From positions 124,976 to 188,975 of the forward strand of contig CAJOFY010000001.1 of assembly GCA_905233945.1 (NCBI GenBank): a stretch of 64,000 bases of DNA. Direction: 5' to 3'. Shown here piece after piece: positions 39,968-49,313 of the stretch. Under the pieces are notes generated by a model that worked only from the letters and a program-made list of their open reading frames with translations, searched no databases and was not told the DNA's origin. The DNA comes from an uncultured bacterium (GTDB lineage Bacteria > UBP6 > UBA1177). Made by a program: the position numbers and the translations under genes. Each line of letters begins with the position of its first letter. The first letter of the stretch is position 1.

Positions 39968-41623
39968 TTAGAGAACAACAGATTCTTTGTGAACACCGAA
40001 AACTTCTTCAAGAGTTCCCGCGATTTCGCCGAGTGTCGCATACTGTTTTACAGCGTCAAGGATCTTCGGCATAAGGTTATCGCTGGTCTGAGCCGTAGCT
40101 TTGATGATTGCGAGGTGTCTCTTGACGGCATCGTTGTCGCGGTTTTCTTTGACAGCCTTGATCTTAGCGATCTGGGCGACCTGGATCGACGGGTCAACTT
40201 TGAGAAGGTTTGCCGGAGCGGGTTCTTTGATCTGGAACTTGTTGACGCCGACTACGACCTGTTCGCCGCTTTCGACTTCAAGCTGATAGTGGTACGCGCT
40301 GTCCTGGATCTCCTGCTGGACAAAGCCTTTTTCGATCGCTTCGACCATTCCGCCGAGTTCGTCGATTCTTGCAATGTATCCTTTAGCCTTTTCGTAAATG
40401 CTGTCGGTGAGAGCTTCGATGTAGTAGCTTCCTGCGAGCGGATCTATTGTGTCTGCAACGCCGCTTTCATAAGCTACGATCTGCTGAGTTCTGAGTGCGA
40501 TTCTTACGCTGTCTTCTGTCGGAAGAGCCAAAGCTTCGTCACGGCTGTTGGTGTGGAGCGACTGGGTTCCGCCGAGAACCGCCGCCAAAGTCTGGATAGC
40601 GACTCTGACGATGTTGTTGTCGGGCTGCTGCGCGGTGAGCGTGCATCCTGCCGTCTGAGTGTGGAAACGGAGCATCTGCGATTTAGCGCTTTTCGAATTG
40701 AAGCGGTGCTTCATGATCTCAGCCCAGAGTCTTCTTGCAGCGCGGAATTTTGCAACTTCTTCAAGAAGGTTGTTGTTCGCGTTGAAGAAGAAGGAAAGAC
40801 GCGGCGCGAAAACGTCAACGTCAAGCCCTGCCTTGATCGCAGCTTCAACATAAGCGATACCGTCAGCAAGTGTGAAAGCGACTTCCTGGACCGCGTTCGA
40901 ACCTGCTTCGCGGATGTGGTAACCAGAAATCGAAATCGTGTTCCACTTAGGAACGTTCTGCGCACAGAAAGCAAAAATATCGGTGATAAGTCTCATCGAA
41001 GGTTTCGGCGGGAAGCGGTAAGTGCCTCTCGCGATGTATTCCTTGAGAATATCGTTCTGAATCGTTCCGGTGAGTTTGTCAGCCGAGAAACCCTGTTTTT
41101 CAGCGACTGCGATATACATCGAAAGAAGGACCGAAGCGGTTCCGTTGATGGTCATTGATGTCGAAACATCGCCCAGCGGAATACCGTCAAAAAGAATTTC
41201 CATATCTTTGAGAGAATCGATCGCAACGCCGACTTTTCCGACTTCGCCGTCACTCATCGGATGATCCGAGTCGTAGCCGATCTGCGTCGGAAGGTCGAAA
41301 GCGACCGAAAGACCGGTCTGGCCGTTGCCGAGAAGGTATTTGTAACGTTTGTTCGATTCTTCTGCCGTTCCGAAACCTGCGTACTGACGCATCGTCCAGA
41401 ATCTGCCGCGGTACATCGTGGGCTGAACGCCTCTGGTGAACGGATATTCACCCGGCACGCCGCGTGTCTCAAGGTATTTTTCATCCTCGTTTTCAGGAAT
41501 GTAGAGAGGTTCTACAGTTTCGCCGTAGGATGTTTTGAAGCGCTGTTTTCTTTCTGGGAACTTCGCAACTGCTTTGCCGTAACTTCCGGCTTTCCAATTT
41601 TCAAATGTCTCTTTTACTGTCAT
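39968..41623 (-). CDS. Methylmalonyl-CoA mutase large (catalytic) subunit, no B12-binding domain
   Basis: [56 protein letters not shown]-type motifs; ends before a cobalamin domain. Confidence 0.9.
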   Translation of the reverse strand: MTVKETFENWKAGSYGKAVAKFPERKQRFKTSYGETVEPLYIPENEDEKYLETRGVPGEYPFTRGVQPTMYRGRFWTMRQYAGFGTAEESNKRYKYLLGNGQTGLSVAFDLPTQIGYDSDHPMSDGEVGKVGVAIDSLKDMEILFDGIPLGDVSTSMTINGTASVLLSMYIAVAEKQGFSADKLTGTIQNDILKEYIARGTYRFPPKPSMRLITDIFAFCAQNVPKWNTISISGYHIREAGSNAVQEVAFTLADGIAYVEAAIKAGLDVDVFAPRLSFFFNANNNLLEEVAKFRAARRLWAEIMKHRFNSKSAKSQMLRFHTQTAGCTLTAQQPDNNIVRVAIQTLAAVLGGTQSLHTNSRDEALALPTEDSVRIALRTQQIVAYESGVADTIDPLAGSYYIEALTDSIYEKAKGYIARIDELGGMVEAIEKGFVQQEIQDSAYHYQLEVESGEQVVVGVNKFQIKEPAPANLLKVDPSIQVAQIAKIKAVKENRDNDAVKRHLAIIKATAQTSDNLMPKILDAVKQYATLGEIAGTLEEVFGVHKESVVL

Positions 41624-41767
41624 TTTTAACTCCTAAATTAAGTGAAAAAACTCGAAATCGGGCGATTTTATTTAGCGCGCGGGAAAATGCAAAGAAAACC
41701 GTTATTTTTGCGATTTAATTGTTATTGAAGGGCTTTTGTGTAGAATAACAGCGTTGTTTTTTGATGT

Positions 41768-43300
41768 TTGGAAGCTGTTATGCGTAAAATTTCATATCTG
41801 TTTTTTGGGTTTGTGCTGATTTTTTCAGTTTCGTGCGGAAATAAAGTCCACATTGGCGAAATTGATGTTCCTGACGGTGATGAAATCGTGTCTGATGCCG
41901 ATGACAACGATGATTCTGATGTTCATGACAGACCTGTTTTTAATCTCAAAGTCGAGAAAAATGAAAAAAACGTCCTTTCGTGCAGACTTACTTTTTCAAC
42001 GACGGATGAGCGGAAAACTTTTGTGAAATACTATTCCCCGGTTCATTCCGGCTATAAAATCGGTGAGGATGAAGCAAAAAAAGAGCACTATTTCTTTCTT
42101 TGGGGAATGCGTGAAAACAGGAACTACAAGATCGAAATTTATGATGAAGCAAACGGAGAACTTCTTGCCACTGATGAATTTCATTCAGGAAAAGCGCCGG
42201 AATACATTTTCCCGCCGTATCTTGTTACAAACGAGAAAGAAAGCGTGCAGCCGGGATTTGTTATTCTGGCACAGCAGTCATATCCTGATGATGAAAGAAT
42301 GGAGCCGGTGGTTTTCATGCTTGACCAGGACGGTTTTATAGTGTGGTATTTTGAACACCGTATTTCAGGTTTTTCGCTTTTGGGCGACCCTTCTTACCAA
42401 AAGAAAACAAACACCATATTTTTAGGCGTTCAGAAAGGACTTATGGACGATGTCTTGGCTGTAGACGGAATAGAAATTGATTTCGAGGGAAATATTGTCT
42501 GGCAGTCTCCGGAACTTCCCGGTTCCATATACAGTGAGACCAGCTGGCATCACATGTACCGCGTTCTCGAAGACGATACTGTTCTCTTTATACAGGCTCA
42601 GTATGACGGCAGGGTGGTCAGCGACAGAATCCTGAATGTCGACAGGGACTATAACGAGCTCTGGAACTGGGGATATTTTGATTCTCCCGATTATTTTGAC
42701 ACGATTGAATGTCAGGATCCGGATGATTACTGGTGCGACTGGACTCACACAAATTCAGCGAAGATGTTTAAAGAAGACAATGTCGTATATTTCAACTCAC
42801 TTTGGCTCGGTTTCTATAAAATGAATATGGAAACCAAGGAAATTATCTGGAAATTCGGCAAAGACGGTGATTTTACCATGCTTTCTGATCATCCTTACCC
42901 GTGGCCAGCTGCTTCTCACGACCCTAAATTTTTTGATGCTTCAAGAAAGCGGCTGCTTTTTTTGGACAACGGAATGACCGAGCGTTTTTATTCGAGAATT
43001 ATCGAATATGAAATTGATGAGGAAGCAATGACCGCCGAAATAACCTTTGAATATGACGGTCGTGACTCCGGTCACAACTGGTTCGCCGTAAATGGCTGGG
43101 GAGATGTCGATTATCTTGAAAACGGAAACTTCCTTGTTACCAAAGGCAGTGTCGATGAAACGCAGAATTCTTCGCTCTTTGAGGTTACTCGTGACGGAAG
43201 AGTCGTCTGGGAGGTTTATACCGTTCAGGAAGAGGGTTTTATGATAGAACTTTACAACGCGGAGAAATTTGTTCCTCCGCTGGAGTTTTTAAATGAATAG
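41768..43300 (+). CDS. Arylsulfotransferase (ASST)-like beta-propeller lipoprotein, paralog 1; start may be ATG at 41780
   Basis: Lipobox IFSVSC; acidic linker; DGFIVWYFE, GNIVWQSPE, CDWTHTNSAKMF, EIIWKFGKDGDF, RLLFLDNG. Confidence 0.75.
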   Translation: MEAVMRKISYLFFGFVLIFSVSCGNKVHIGEIDVPDGDEIVSDADDNDDSDVHDRPVFNLKVEKNEKNVLSCRLTFSTTDERKTFVKYYSPVHSGYKIGEDEAKKEHYFFLWGMRENRNYKIEIYDEANGELLATDEFHSGKAPEYIFPPYLVTNEKESVQPGFVILAQQSYPDDERMEPVVFMLDQDGFIVWYFEHRISGFSLLGDPSYQKKTNTIFLGVQKGLMDDVLAVDGIEIDFEGNIVWQSPELPGSIYSETSWHHMYRVLEDDTVLFIQAQYDGRVVSDRILNVDRDYNELWNWGYFDSPDYFDTIECQDPDDYWCDWTHTNSAKMFKEDNVVYFNSLWLGFYKMNMETKEIIWKFGKDGDFTMLSDHPYPWPAASHDPKFFDASRKRLLFLDNGMTERFYSRIIEYEIDEEAMTAEITFEYDGRDSGHNWFAVNGWGDVDYLENGNFLVTKGSVDETQNSSLFEVTRDGRVVWEVYTVQEEGFMIELYNAEKFVPPLEFLNE

Positions 43301-44816
43301 ATGTTTTTTTATTCTTTTGTTTTTATTGGTATTTTTGAATGTTTCTTGTGAAAACAAGGCTTATCGTCCATCACATGAAACAACTGATAATGATGAAATT
43401 TCCGATGAAGATGAAGTTCCTGGCGACGATGCCGATAACGGAAACGGACTGATTTCGGATCTGAAAATTGAAAAAAATAAAGAAAATTCCCTTTCTTGCA
43501 GACTTACTTTTTCGACAACTGATGAGAAAAAAACTTTCGTGAAATACTATTCCGATACCCACAAAGGCTATAAAACCGGCGAGGATTCCGCGAAAAAAGA
43601 GCACTATTTCTTCCTTTGGGGAATGCGCGGAAACAGAGATTACAAAATCGAAATCTATTCCGACGAAGAAGAACCAGAACTTCTTGCAACTGCTGAATTC
43701 CATTCCGGAAATGCGCCTGATTATCTGCCGCTTATGTATTTGGGCGAGCATAAACCGGAGAAAACGGCTCCTGGATTCACGCTGTTTCAGTATGCGGCAA
43801 CGGCTGACGAACACATTTTTCCGGTAGCTGTAATGGTTGATACGGAAGGCGAGGTAGTCTGGTATTACGAATATTATACCTGGTATGCGAGTGCATTCGG
43901 CGATGTCGCATGGAATCCCGACAAGCAGACGATTCTTATCGGACTTATTAAAGATACATCGGCATACGATTCTTTGGCTGAAGAAGCGATAGAAATAGAC
44001 ATAGAAGGCAATATTGTCTGGGAATCTCCCGGAATAATGAGCTACTACTACGGCCCCGGAAGCTGGAACCATGCATACTACATGATGAAGGACGGTTCTG
44101 TAACTTTTCCGCAGGTTATTTATGACGAGTGTGTCGTCACAGACCGTGTTGTCAATCTTGACAGCGGAAATTACAACGAAAACTGGGCTTGGGATTACAG
44201 GGATTTCTTTGAAAAACCTGACTGCTCAGCCAATACCAGCGGAGATTTTTATATTGACTGGACGCACACGAACAGTGTCTCAATGTTCAAGGAAGATGGG
44301 ATTGTTTATGTCAATTCGCGCAACTTCTCGACTTTCTTCAAAATTGACATGAGCTCGGGAGCTATAATCTGGCGGCTCGGTAAAGACGGAGATTTCACAT
44401 TCATCGGAGACAATGAAAATCCGTGGTTTGAGCTTGCCCACGAGCCTGAAATCAACGGCGTGAACGGAAACAAAGTCATTCTCTTTGACAACGGCACTGC
44501 TGAAAGAGGCTTTTCCAGAATCGTCGAATATGCAATTGACGAAACAAACATGACTGCCGAAATGATTTTTGAATTTGACGGAAAAGACCTTGGAAAAGGG
44601 TGGTGGAGCGAATATTGGGGCGATGCAGACCGCCTTGAAAACGACAACATCTTCGTGACCGCCGGTTTTTACGATATGCAGCAGACTTCAAGATTTTTCG
44701 AGGTTACTCACGAAGGCGAAGTTGTCTGGGAACTCTTTTTGGAGAAAGCGGACGATTGGCAGGTTTCGCTCTACAAAGCGGACAAATTTGTTCCGCCTTT
44801 GGAATTCCTTAAATAA
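43293..44816 (+). CDS. Arylsulfotransferase (ASST)-like beta-propeller lipoprotein, paralog 2
   Basis: Close tandem paralog of 41768-43300; IDWTHTNSVSMFKEDGIVYVNSR, AIIWRLGKDGDFTF. Confidence 0.75.
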   Translation: MNRCFFILLFLLVFLNVSCENKAYRPSHETTDNDEISDEDEVPGDDADNGNGLISDLKIEKNKENSLSCRLTFSTTDEKKTFVKYYSDTHKGYKTGEDSAKKEHYFFLWGMRGNRDYKIEIYSDEEEPELLATAEFHSGNAPDYLPLMYLGEHKPEKTAPGFTLFQYAATADEHIFPVAVMVDTEGEVVWYYEYYTWYASAFGDVAWNPDKQTILIGLIKDTSAYDSLAEEAIEIDIEGNIVWESPGIMSYYYGPGSWNHAYYMMKDGSVTFPQVIYDECVVTDRVVNLDSGNYNENWAWDYRDFFEKPDCSANTSGDFYIDWTHTNSVSMFKEDGIVYVNSRNFSTFFKIDMSSGAIIWRLGKDGDFTFIGDNENPWFELAHEPEINGVNGNKVILFDNGTAERGFSRIVEYAIDETNMTAEMIFEFDGKDLGKGWWSEYWGDADRLENDNIFVTAGFYDMQQTSRFFEVTHEGEVVWELFLEKADDWQVSLYKADKFVPPLEFLK

Positions 44817-44822
44817 TTTCTA

Positions 44823-45581
44823 TTATTTTTTCTGACAGCGGTTTTTTAGTGTAAGATTCGGATTTTTCTGGATTTTTTCTATCTCAGCCGCTCTTTTACA
44901 CTCCCAAGTGTCAACCGGATCTGATTTGTCCCACGCTTCAAGCATTTTGCGGTTTTTCTCGTTCACGATTCCGTAGCCGGGATAAGCCGAATCCATGTAG
45001 AAATAAGTGCGGGCAATGTCTCCGCGGATCGATTCCATAGGCTCTGCCATATTGTTTTTTATTTCGAAATCGCAGTTGCCATACTTTCTCTCCTCGCCTG
45101 AAATTATGCCGTAATCGAAATTAGATCTGTCTGCATTGACTTTGCCGATCGCGGGAACAAGATTGTACATGTCAGCCTGCATGAACTGGAAATCCTTGTT
45201 CATTTTTGACGCGCAGTTGCGCCCTTTGAAACGCTTTCCTTTGCTGTCGACACACTGCGGATCACCATCTTTCCACTCTTTCAGTCTGCTACCGAAAGCC
45301 GCCGCAGGAACGATGTGTTCCCACTCGACACGCTTGCTGCGCGAATGGTTTTTCGCGTCAAAATAGCTGCAGCCTTCTGCGATAATTTTCTGTTTTTTGT
45401 CGTAGGAACAGCCGCAGTAAAAGGTTTTACGCACTTTTTCGTCGCCGTAAATCACCTTGTCGAGCAGTTTTTTCGATTTCGAAAACGAATTTATCTCGGT
45501 GTTTCCCTTCTGCTGCTCCGACGCAAAGACAAAAACCGCAGCAACCGCGGAAAAAACGATAAAAATCAGGAGCTTTTTCAT
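44823..45581 (-). CDS. Endonuclease I (EndA/NucM family)
   Basis: RSKRVEWEHIVPAAAFG, DMYNLVPAIGKVNADRSNFDYG, RGDIARTYFYM. Confidence 0.92.
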   Translation of the reverse strand: MKKLLIFIVFSAVAAVFVFASEQQKGNTEINSFSKSKKLLDKVIYGDEKVRKTFYCGCSYDKKQKIIAEGCSYFDAKNHSRSKRVEWEHIVPAAAFGSRLKEWKDGDPQCVDSKGKRFKGRNCASKMNKDFQFMQADMYNLVPAIGKVNADRSNFDYGIISGEERKYGNCDFEIKNNMAEPMESIRGDIARTYFYMDSAYPGYGIVNEKNRKMLEAWDKSDPVDTWECKRAAEIEKIQKNPNLTLKNRCQKK

Positions 45582-45588
45582 AAGCTGA

Positions 45589-46272
45589 TTAGAGCAGGCT
45601 GTTGATTTTGTCGGCGATTTCAGCTGGTTCGACTGTCGATTCGAAGCGCTCTATTACTTCGCCTTCGCGGTTTACAAGGAATTTTGTGAAATTCCATTTG
45701 ATTTTGGAATTGTTTTTGTAGTCAGGATCCATTTTCGTGATGAAACCGTCCATAAATTCCGCTTTTTCGCCCGTAAAGCCGGCAAAACTCTTCTTGCTTT
45801 TTAGGAAAGTGTAGAGCGGAATTTCGTTTTCGCCGTTGACTTCGATTTTTTTGAAGTTGTCGAAACTTGTTGCGAATTTCGCCTGGCAGAACTGATGGAT
45901 CTCATCGTCGGTTCCGGGTGCCTGATGTCCGAACTGGTCGCATGGAAAATCAAGTATTTCCAGACCTTTGTGATTATATTCCTTCCAAAGTTTCTCAAGT
46001 CCTTCATACTGCGGAGTGAAGCCGCATCCCGTCGCTGTGTTGACGATAAGAAGCACTTTGCCTTTGAAATTCGACATCGGAACATCGTTTCCCTTTCTGT
46101 CTTTTACCGTGAAATCGTAAATACTCATCTCTTTTTCCTCCTTTACTTGTTCAGTTGCCTCTTTTGCTTCGGCCTTCGCCGGTGTTTCATCGTTTTTTAC
46201 AGCCGGTTTTTCCCTGCTGCACGACAAAACCGCGAAAAGAACCAAAACAAGCGTTAAAATGACTTTTTTCAT
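45589..46272 (-). CDS. Glutathione peroxidase-like lipoprotein
   Basis: Lipobox VLSC; GKVLLIVNTATGCGFTPQYEGLEKLW, FPCDQFGHQAPGTDDEI, KWNFTKFLV. Confidence 0.92.
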   Translation of the reverse strand: MKKVILTLVLVLFAVLSCSREKPAVKNDETPAKAEAKEATEQVKEEKEMSIYDFTVKDRKGNDVPMSNFKGKVLLIVNTATGCGFTPQYEGLEKLWKEYNHKGLEILDFPCDQFGHQAPGTDDEIHQFCQAKFATSFDNFKKIEVNGENEIPLYTFLKSKKSFAGFTGEKAEFMDGFITKMDPDYKNNSKIKWNFTKFLVNREGEVIERFESTVEPAEIADKINSLL

Positions 46273-46362
46273 TGTTTTACTCCAAAAACTTTTTTACGGC
46301 ACGTTTATAACAAAAAAAGACTGTAAATTCAAACAAAACATTAGAAGTTTACGGTTTGTGTT

Positions 46363-47559
46363 TTAATTCGAAGAATAGACAGGAGCAGTATAATTCAAAG
46401 TTTCATTTTTGATTTCAAGGCATTTTCCGCCTGGAATTTCGTATATTTTTTCATTTTCGAGAACAAAACCGGTTTCAACGAGTCTGACATTTGTGAGTGC
46501 TGCCGAAATGTTTCCGTTGCTTGTGTCGAGAGTACTGATATCAACTGTTCCGCTCTGCTGGAAGTAGAGTTTCGTTGAATTCTGTATGTAGAAGCAGACA
46601 CTGCCTGACCGGAATATACATTTGTAGTCTTGAAAGTTGGCGAGATCAACAACAGCTGGAAGGGATTCGTTGTAATTGATCTGGAATTTAAAGTCTTTTT
46701 CGGTCGAAGTTACATTGTTTGAATCGGTATATGTAGCCTGATATATATATTTGTCTCTATGCTCGCCCATCGGCAGAGTGTCTCTTTCTCTGAGTTTGTT
46801 GACAGTTATCTGTTCGCAGTGGTAAGGAACACACAGTGTCTGGGTTTTGTTGCAGGCCGCATCTGTTCCGCAGTCTGTCTTGCAGATACCGCCGCATCCG
46901 TCTGGACCGCATTCTTTGCCGTTGCAATCCGGAGTGCATCCGGGAATAACGGGATCATCGTCGGTTGTCGGATTGTCGTTGTCATTTTCCAGATCATCGT
47001 CGGTTGTCGGATTGTCGTTGTCATTTTCCAGATCGTTGTCGGTTGTCGGATTGTCGTTGTCATTTTCCTGATCGTTGTCGGTTGTCGGATTGTCGTCGCC
47101 GCTTTCCTGATCGTCATCGGTTGTCGGATTGTCGTTGTCATTTTCCTGATCGTCATCGGTTGTCGGATTGTCGTTGTCATTTTCCTGATCGTCGTCTGTT
47201 GCGGAATTGTCGTCGTTGGTTGATTGATCATCAATTACGGGGTTGTCATCATCGGTAACTGGATCTTCTTCATCAGTTAAGGGATTTTCCTCATCGGTAA
47301 CATTAATCTCATCGGTTTTCTCATCCGGTGCATCTTTATCTGTCGTTTCGGTTGTTTCAGAATCGGTGGTATCAGCCGTATCCGAATCTGCCGGATCTGC
47401 CGTGTCGTTGTCGTTAACGGATTCCTGAGATTCGTTGTCAGTTTGTGTCACAGCGTCATCAGGATAGTCGCCGTAAAATTCTTCTTCTTTCAATTTCGAG
47501 CATGAAAAGAGTGTGGTGACTGCAATAACTGCAAGCAGAATTGTTAAGTTCTTCGTCAT
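46363..47559 (-). CDS. Acidic-repeat lipoprotein with C-terminal domain
   Basis: Lipobox LFSC; 13-aa repeat TTDDDQENDNDNP; Cys-rich CTPDCNGKECGPDGCGGICKTDCG. Confidence 0.85.
   Translation of the reverse strand: MTKNLTILLAVIAVTTLFSCSKLKEEEFYGDYPDDAVTQTDNESQESVNDNDTADPADSDTADTTDSETTETTDKDAPDEKTDEINVTDEENPLTDEEDPVTDDDNPVIDDQSTNDDNSATDDDQENDNDNPTTDDDQENDNDNPTTDDDQESGDDNPTTDNDQENDNDNPTTDNDLENDNDNPTTDDDLENDNDNPTTDDDPVIPGCTPDCNGKECGPDGCGGICKTDCGTDAACNKTQTLCVPYHCEQITVNKLRERDTLPMGEHRDKYIYQATYTDSNNVTSTEKDFKFQINYNESLPAVVDLANFQDYKCIFRSGSVCFYIQNSTKLYFQQSGTVDISTLDTSNGNISAALTNVRLVETGFVLENEKIYEIPGGKCLEIKNETLNYTAPVYSSN
46960..47205. repeat. 39-bp tandem repeat, about 6 units (13-aa TTDDDQENDNDNP)
   Basis: Unit gtcggttgtcggattgtcgttgtcattttccagatcatc, repeated with few substitutions. 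Confidence 0.95.
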
Positions 47560-47674
47560 CTTTTTCTCCTAATTTCTGTAAGTAAAAGGATAGTTTTTTT
47601 TCATAACAAAACCGTAAAAATCAAAAAAACGCAGTTATTATACACATAAATTAAAAAATGGAAAGAATGATTTT

Positions 47675-47775
47675 TGCCGAGAATCAGGATCGTTCTTCTC
47701 GACGCCGCCAGATTTTGTCGTTATAACGTTATTCCGACGGCGCGAATCGTTCTTCTCGATGATAACGATAATTTC
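47675..47775. repeat. Intergenic dispersed repeat copy B
   Basis: Shares gccgagaat(c)aggatcgtt and cgttataacgttat(..)cgacggcgcgaatcg with 39847-39967; ATCGTTCTTCTCGA present twice. Confidence 0.8.
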
Positions 47776-47832
47776 GGTTTTTTTCCATTTTGTGCTATAA
47801 AGCGCTGTTTTTTTGTTGTTTTGGGGGAATTT

Positions 47833-49149
47833 ATGAAAAAGAAATTGTTCTGCTGTTCGCTAGGATGCCCGAAAAACCGGGTCGATTCCGAAATTGTCAT
47901 AGCCCAGTTCATTGATAAAGGGTGGGAGGTCGCCGAAACTTCCGGCAAGGCCGATCTTGTGATTCTCAACACATGCAGTTTTATCAACGATGCACGCGAA
48001 GAGTCGGTGAACTCGTTTTTTGATCTTCATGCTAATCTGAAAAAAGGGGCGAAAATCGCCGTTATGGGATGCCTGCCGCAGCTTTATCCGAATCTGGGCG
48101 AGATGCTGCCAGAAGCCGACTTTATTTTCGGCGTGAACGACCTTCCGGATGTTGCAAAGATCGTTGCCGAACACTGGAACGACGGTTTCAGGGGAAAAGG
48201 GGGAACATCGGAATTTCTTTACACTTCATCGATGGGGCGCGTCCTCACTTATTCGCCGTGGACGGCTTATCTAAAAATTGCTGACGGCTGTAACAACTTC
48301 TGTTCATACTGCTCGATTCCGCATATACGCGGAAGATACCGCGAACGCCCGCTGAAAGATATTCTTGCCGAGGCTGAAAACCTGATAAAAACAGGTGTTA
48401 AAGAGATTGTCGTCATCGCGCAGGATACTACGCAGTACGGCTCCAAGACAAATTCGTCGCTTAAAGCTCTTATCCGCTCGCTGAATGCGCTGAAAGGCGA
48501 TTTCAGGTTCCGCGTTATGTATCTCTATCCGTCAGGAATCGACCGCGGACTCCTTGAAACGATCCGCGACTGCAAAAAAATGTACAACTATCTCGAGGTA
48601 CCGATCCAGCATGTTTCCGACACGGTTTTAAAGGCTATGAACCGCCGTTATACAGGGCAGTATCTCTATAATCTGATCGATATGGTCAAGGATGTTTTCG
48701 GCGAAAACTATCTGTTGAGAACGACTGTTATTTCATCGTTTCCGGCTGAGAAAAAAGAGGATCACGAACTTCTCAAAAAATTCATCGAAGAAGGGCTTTT
48801 CGATTACATCGGAGCTTTCAAATATTCAAAAGAAGAGTCGTCCGCATCCTATAAAATGCGTGCCGTTCCTGCAAAAACAGCCGATGCGCGGTTTGCCGAA
48901 ATCGAAAAGGCGGCTCACGAGTGCATGGAAAAGCGGCTTGACAGATTCGTCGGAATGGAGACTGAAGTGCTTTATGAAGGAATCGATCCCGAGCTCAGGG
49001 TTCCTGTCGGCAGATGCTGGAATCAGGCTCCCGAAATCGACGGAATCACGATAATCACCAATCTGGAAGACGAAAAAGAGGGAAGCCGCCTCAAATGCAG
49101 GATCGTTTCGAGGGAAGGAACTGATTTCGTCGCCGACATAATACGATAA
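47833..49149 (+). CDS. rimO: Ribosomal protein S12 methylthiotransferase RimO
   Basis: FCCSLGCPKNRVDSE, ADGCNNFCSYCSIPHIRGRYRERP, YLEVPIQHVSDTVLKAMNRR; true start MKKKLFCC at 47833, not 47674. Confidence 0.95.
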   Translation: MKKKLFCCSLGCPKNRVDSEIVIAQFIDKGWEVAETSGKADLVILNTCSFINDAREESVNSFFDLHANLKKGAKIAVMGCLPQLYPNLGEMLPEADFIFGVNDLPDVAKIVAEHWNDGFRGKGGTSEFLYTSSMGRVLTYSPWTAYLKIADGCNNFCSYCSIPHIRGRYRERPLKDILAEAENLIKTGVKEIVVIAQDTTQYGSKTNSSLKALIRSLNALKGDFRFRVMYLYPSGIDRGLLETIRDCKKMYNYLEVPIQHVSDTVLKAMNRRYTGQYLYNLIDMVKDVFGENYLLRTTVISSFPAEKKEDHELLKKFIEEGLFDYIGAFKYSKEESSASYKMRAVPAKTADARFAEIEKAAHECMEKRLDRFVGMETEVLYEGIDPELRVPVGRCWNQAPEIDGITIITNLEDEKEGSRLKCRIVSREGTDFVADIIR

Positions 49150-49175
49150 AATTCAGTTATAAATAACGATTTATA

Positions 49176-49203
49176 TTGACTTTCGGAACTTTAAGTGTAA
49201 AAT
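49176..49203 (+). promoter_or_regulatory. rpsB promoter TTGACT-N16-TAAAAT
   Basis: TTGACT 49176-49181, TAAAAT 49198-49203. Confidence 0.75.
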
Positions 49204-49222
49204 CGCGCGTTTTTTTGAAGCA

Positions 49223-49279
49223 CCTCCGTGCGTTTGTCCCGTGCCTGTCTCTTGTTTGAGAGTGAGCGGGATGCGGAGG
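49223..49279 (+). promoter_or_regulatory. Long hairpin in rpsB leader, candidate S2 leader
   Basis: CCTCCG/CGGAGG, TCCCG/CGGGA and CTCT/AGAG nested pairings between promoter and ATG. Confidence 0.5.
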
Positions 49280-49313
49280 GAAGATTATTAACAGGTAATT
49301 CTTGGAGGAAAAA

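Noticed and set aside
39854-41158. Long plus-strand ORF (434 aa)
   Set aside because: Antisense to a clear methylmalonyl-CoA mutase; starts in an intergenic repeat; composition is typical of a shadow ORF
46955-47210. Regular direct repeats resembling a CRISPR array
   Set aside because: Units are contiguous 39-bp in-frame coding repeats without unique spacers
47674-47832. N-terminal extension of rimO in the ORF track (MPRIRIVLLDAARFCRYNVIPTARI...)
   Set aside because: Translation of the intergenic repeat and promoter; similar peptide (RYNVITTARI) appears at 39854 only because the DNA repeat is shared; the real start is at 47833
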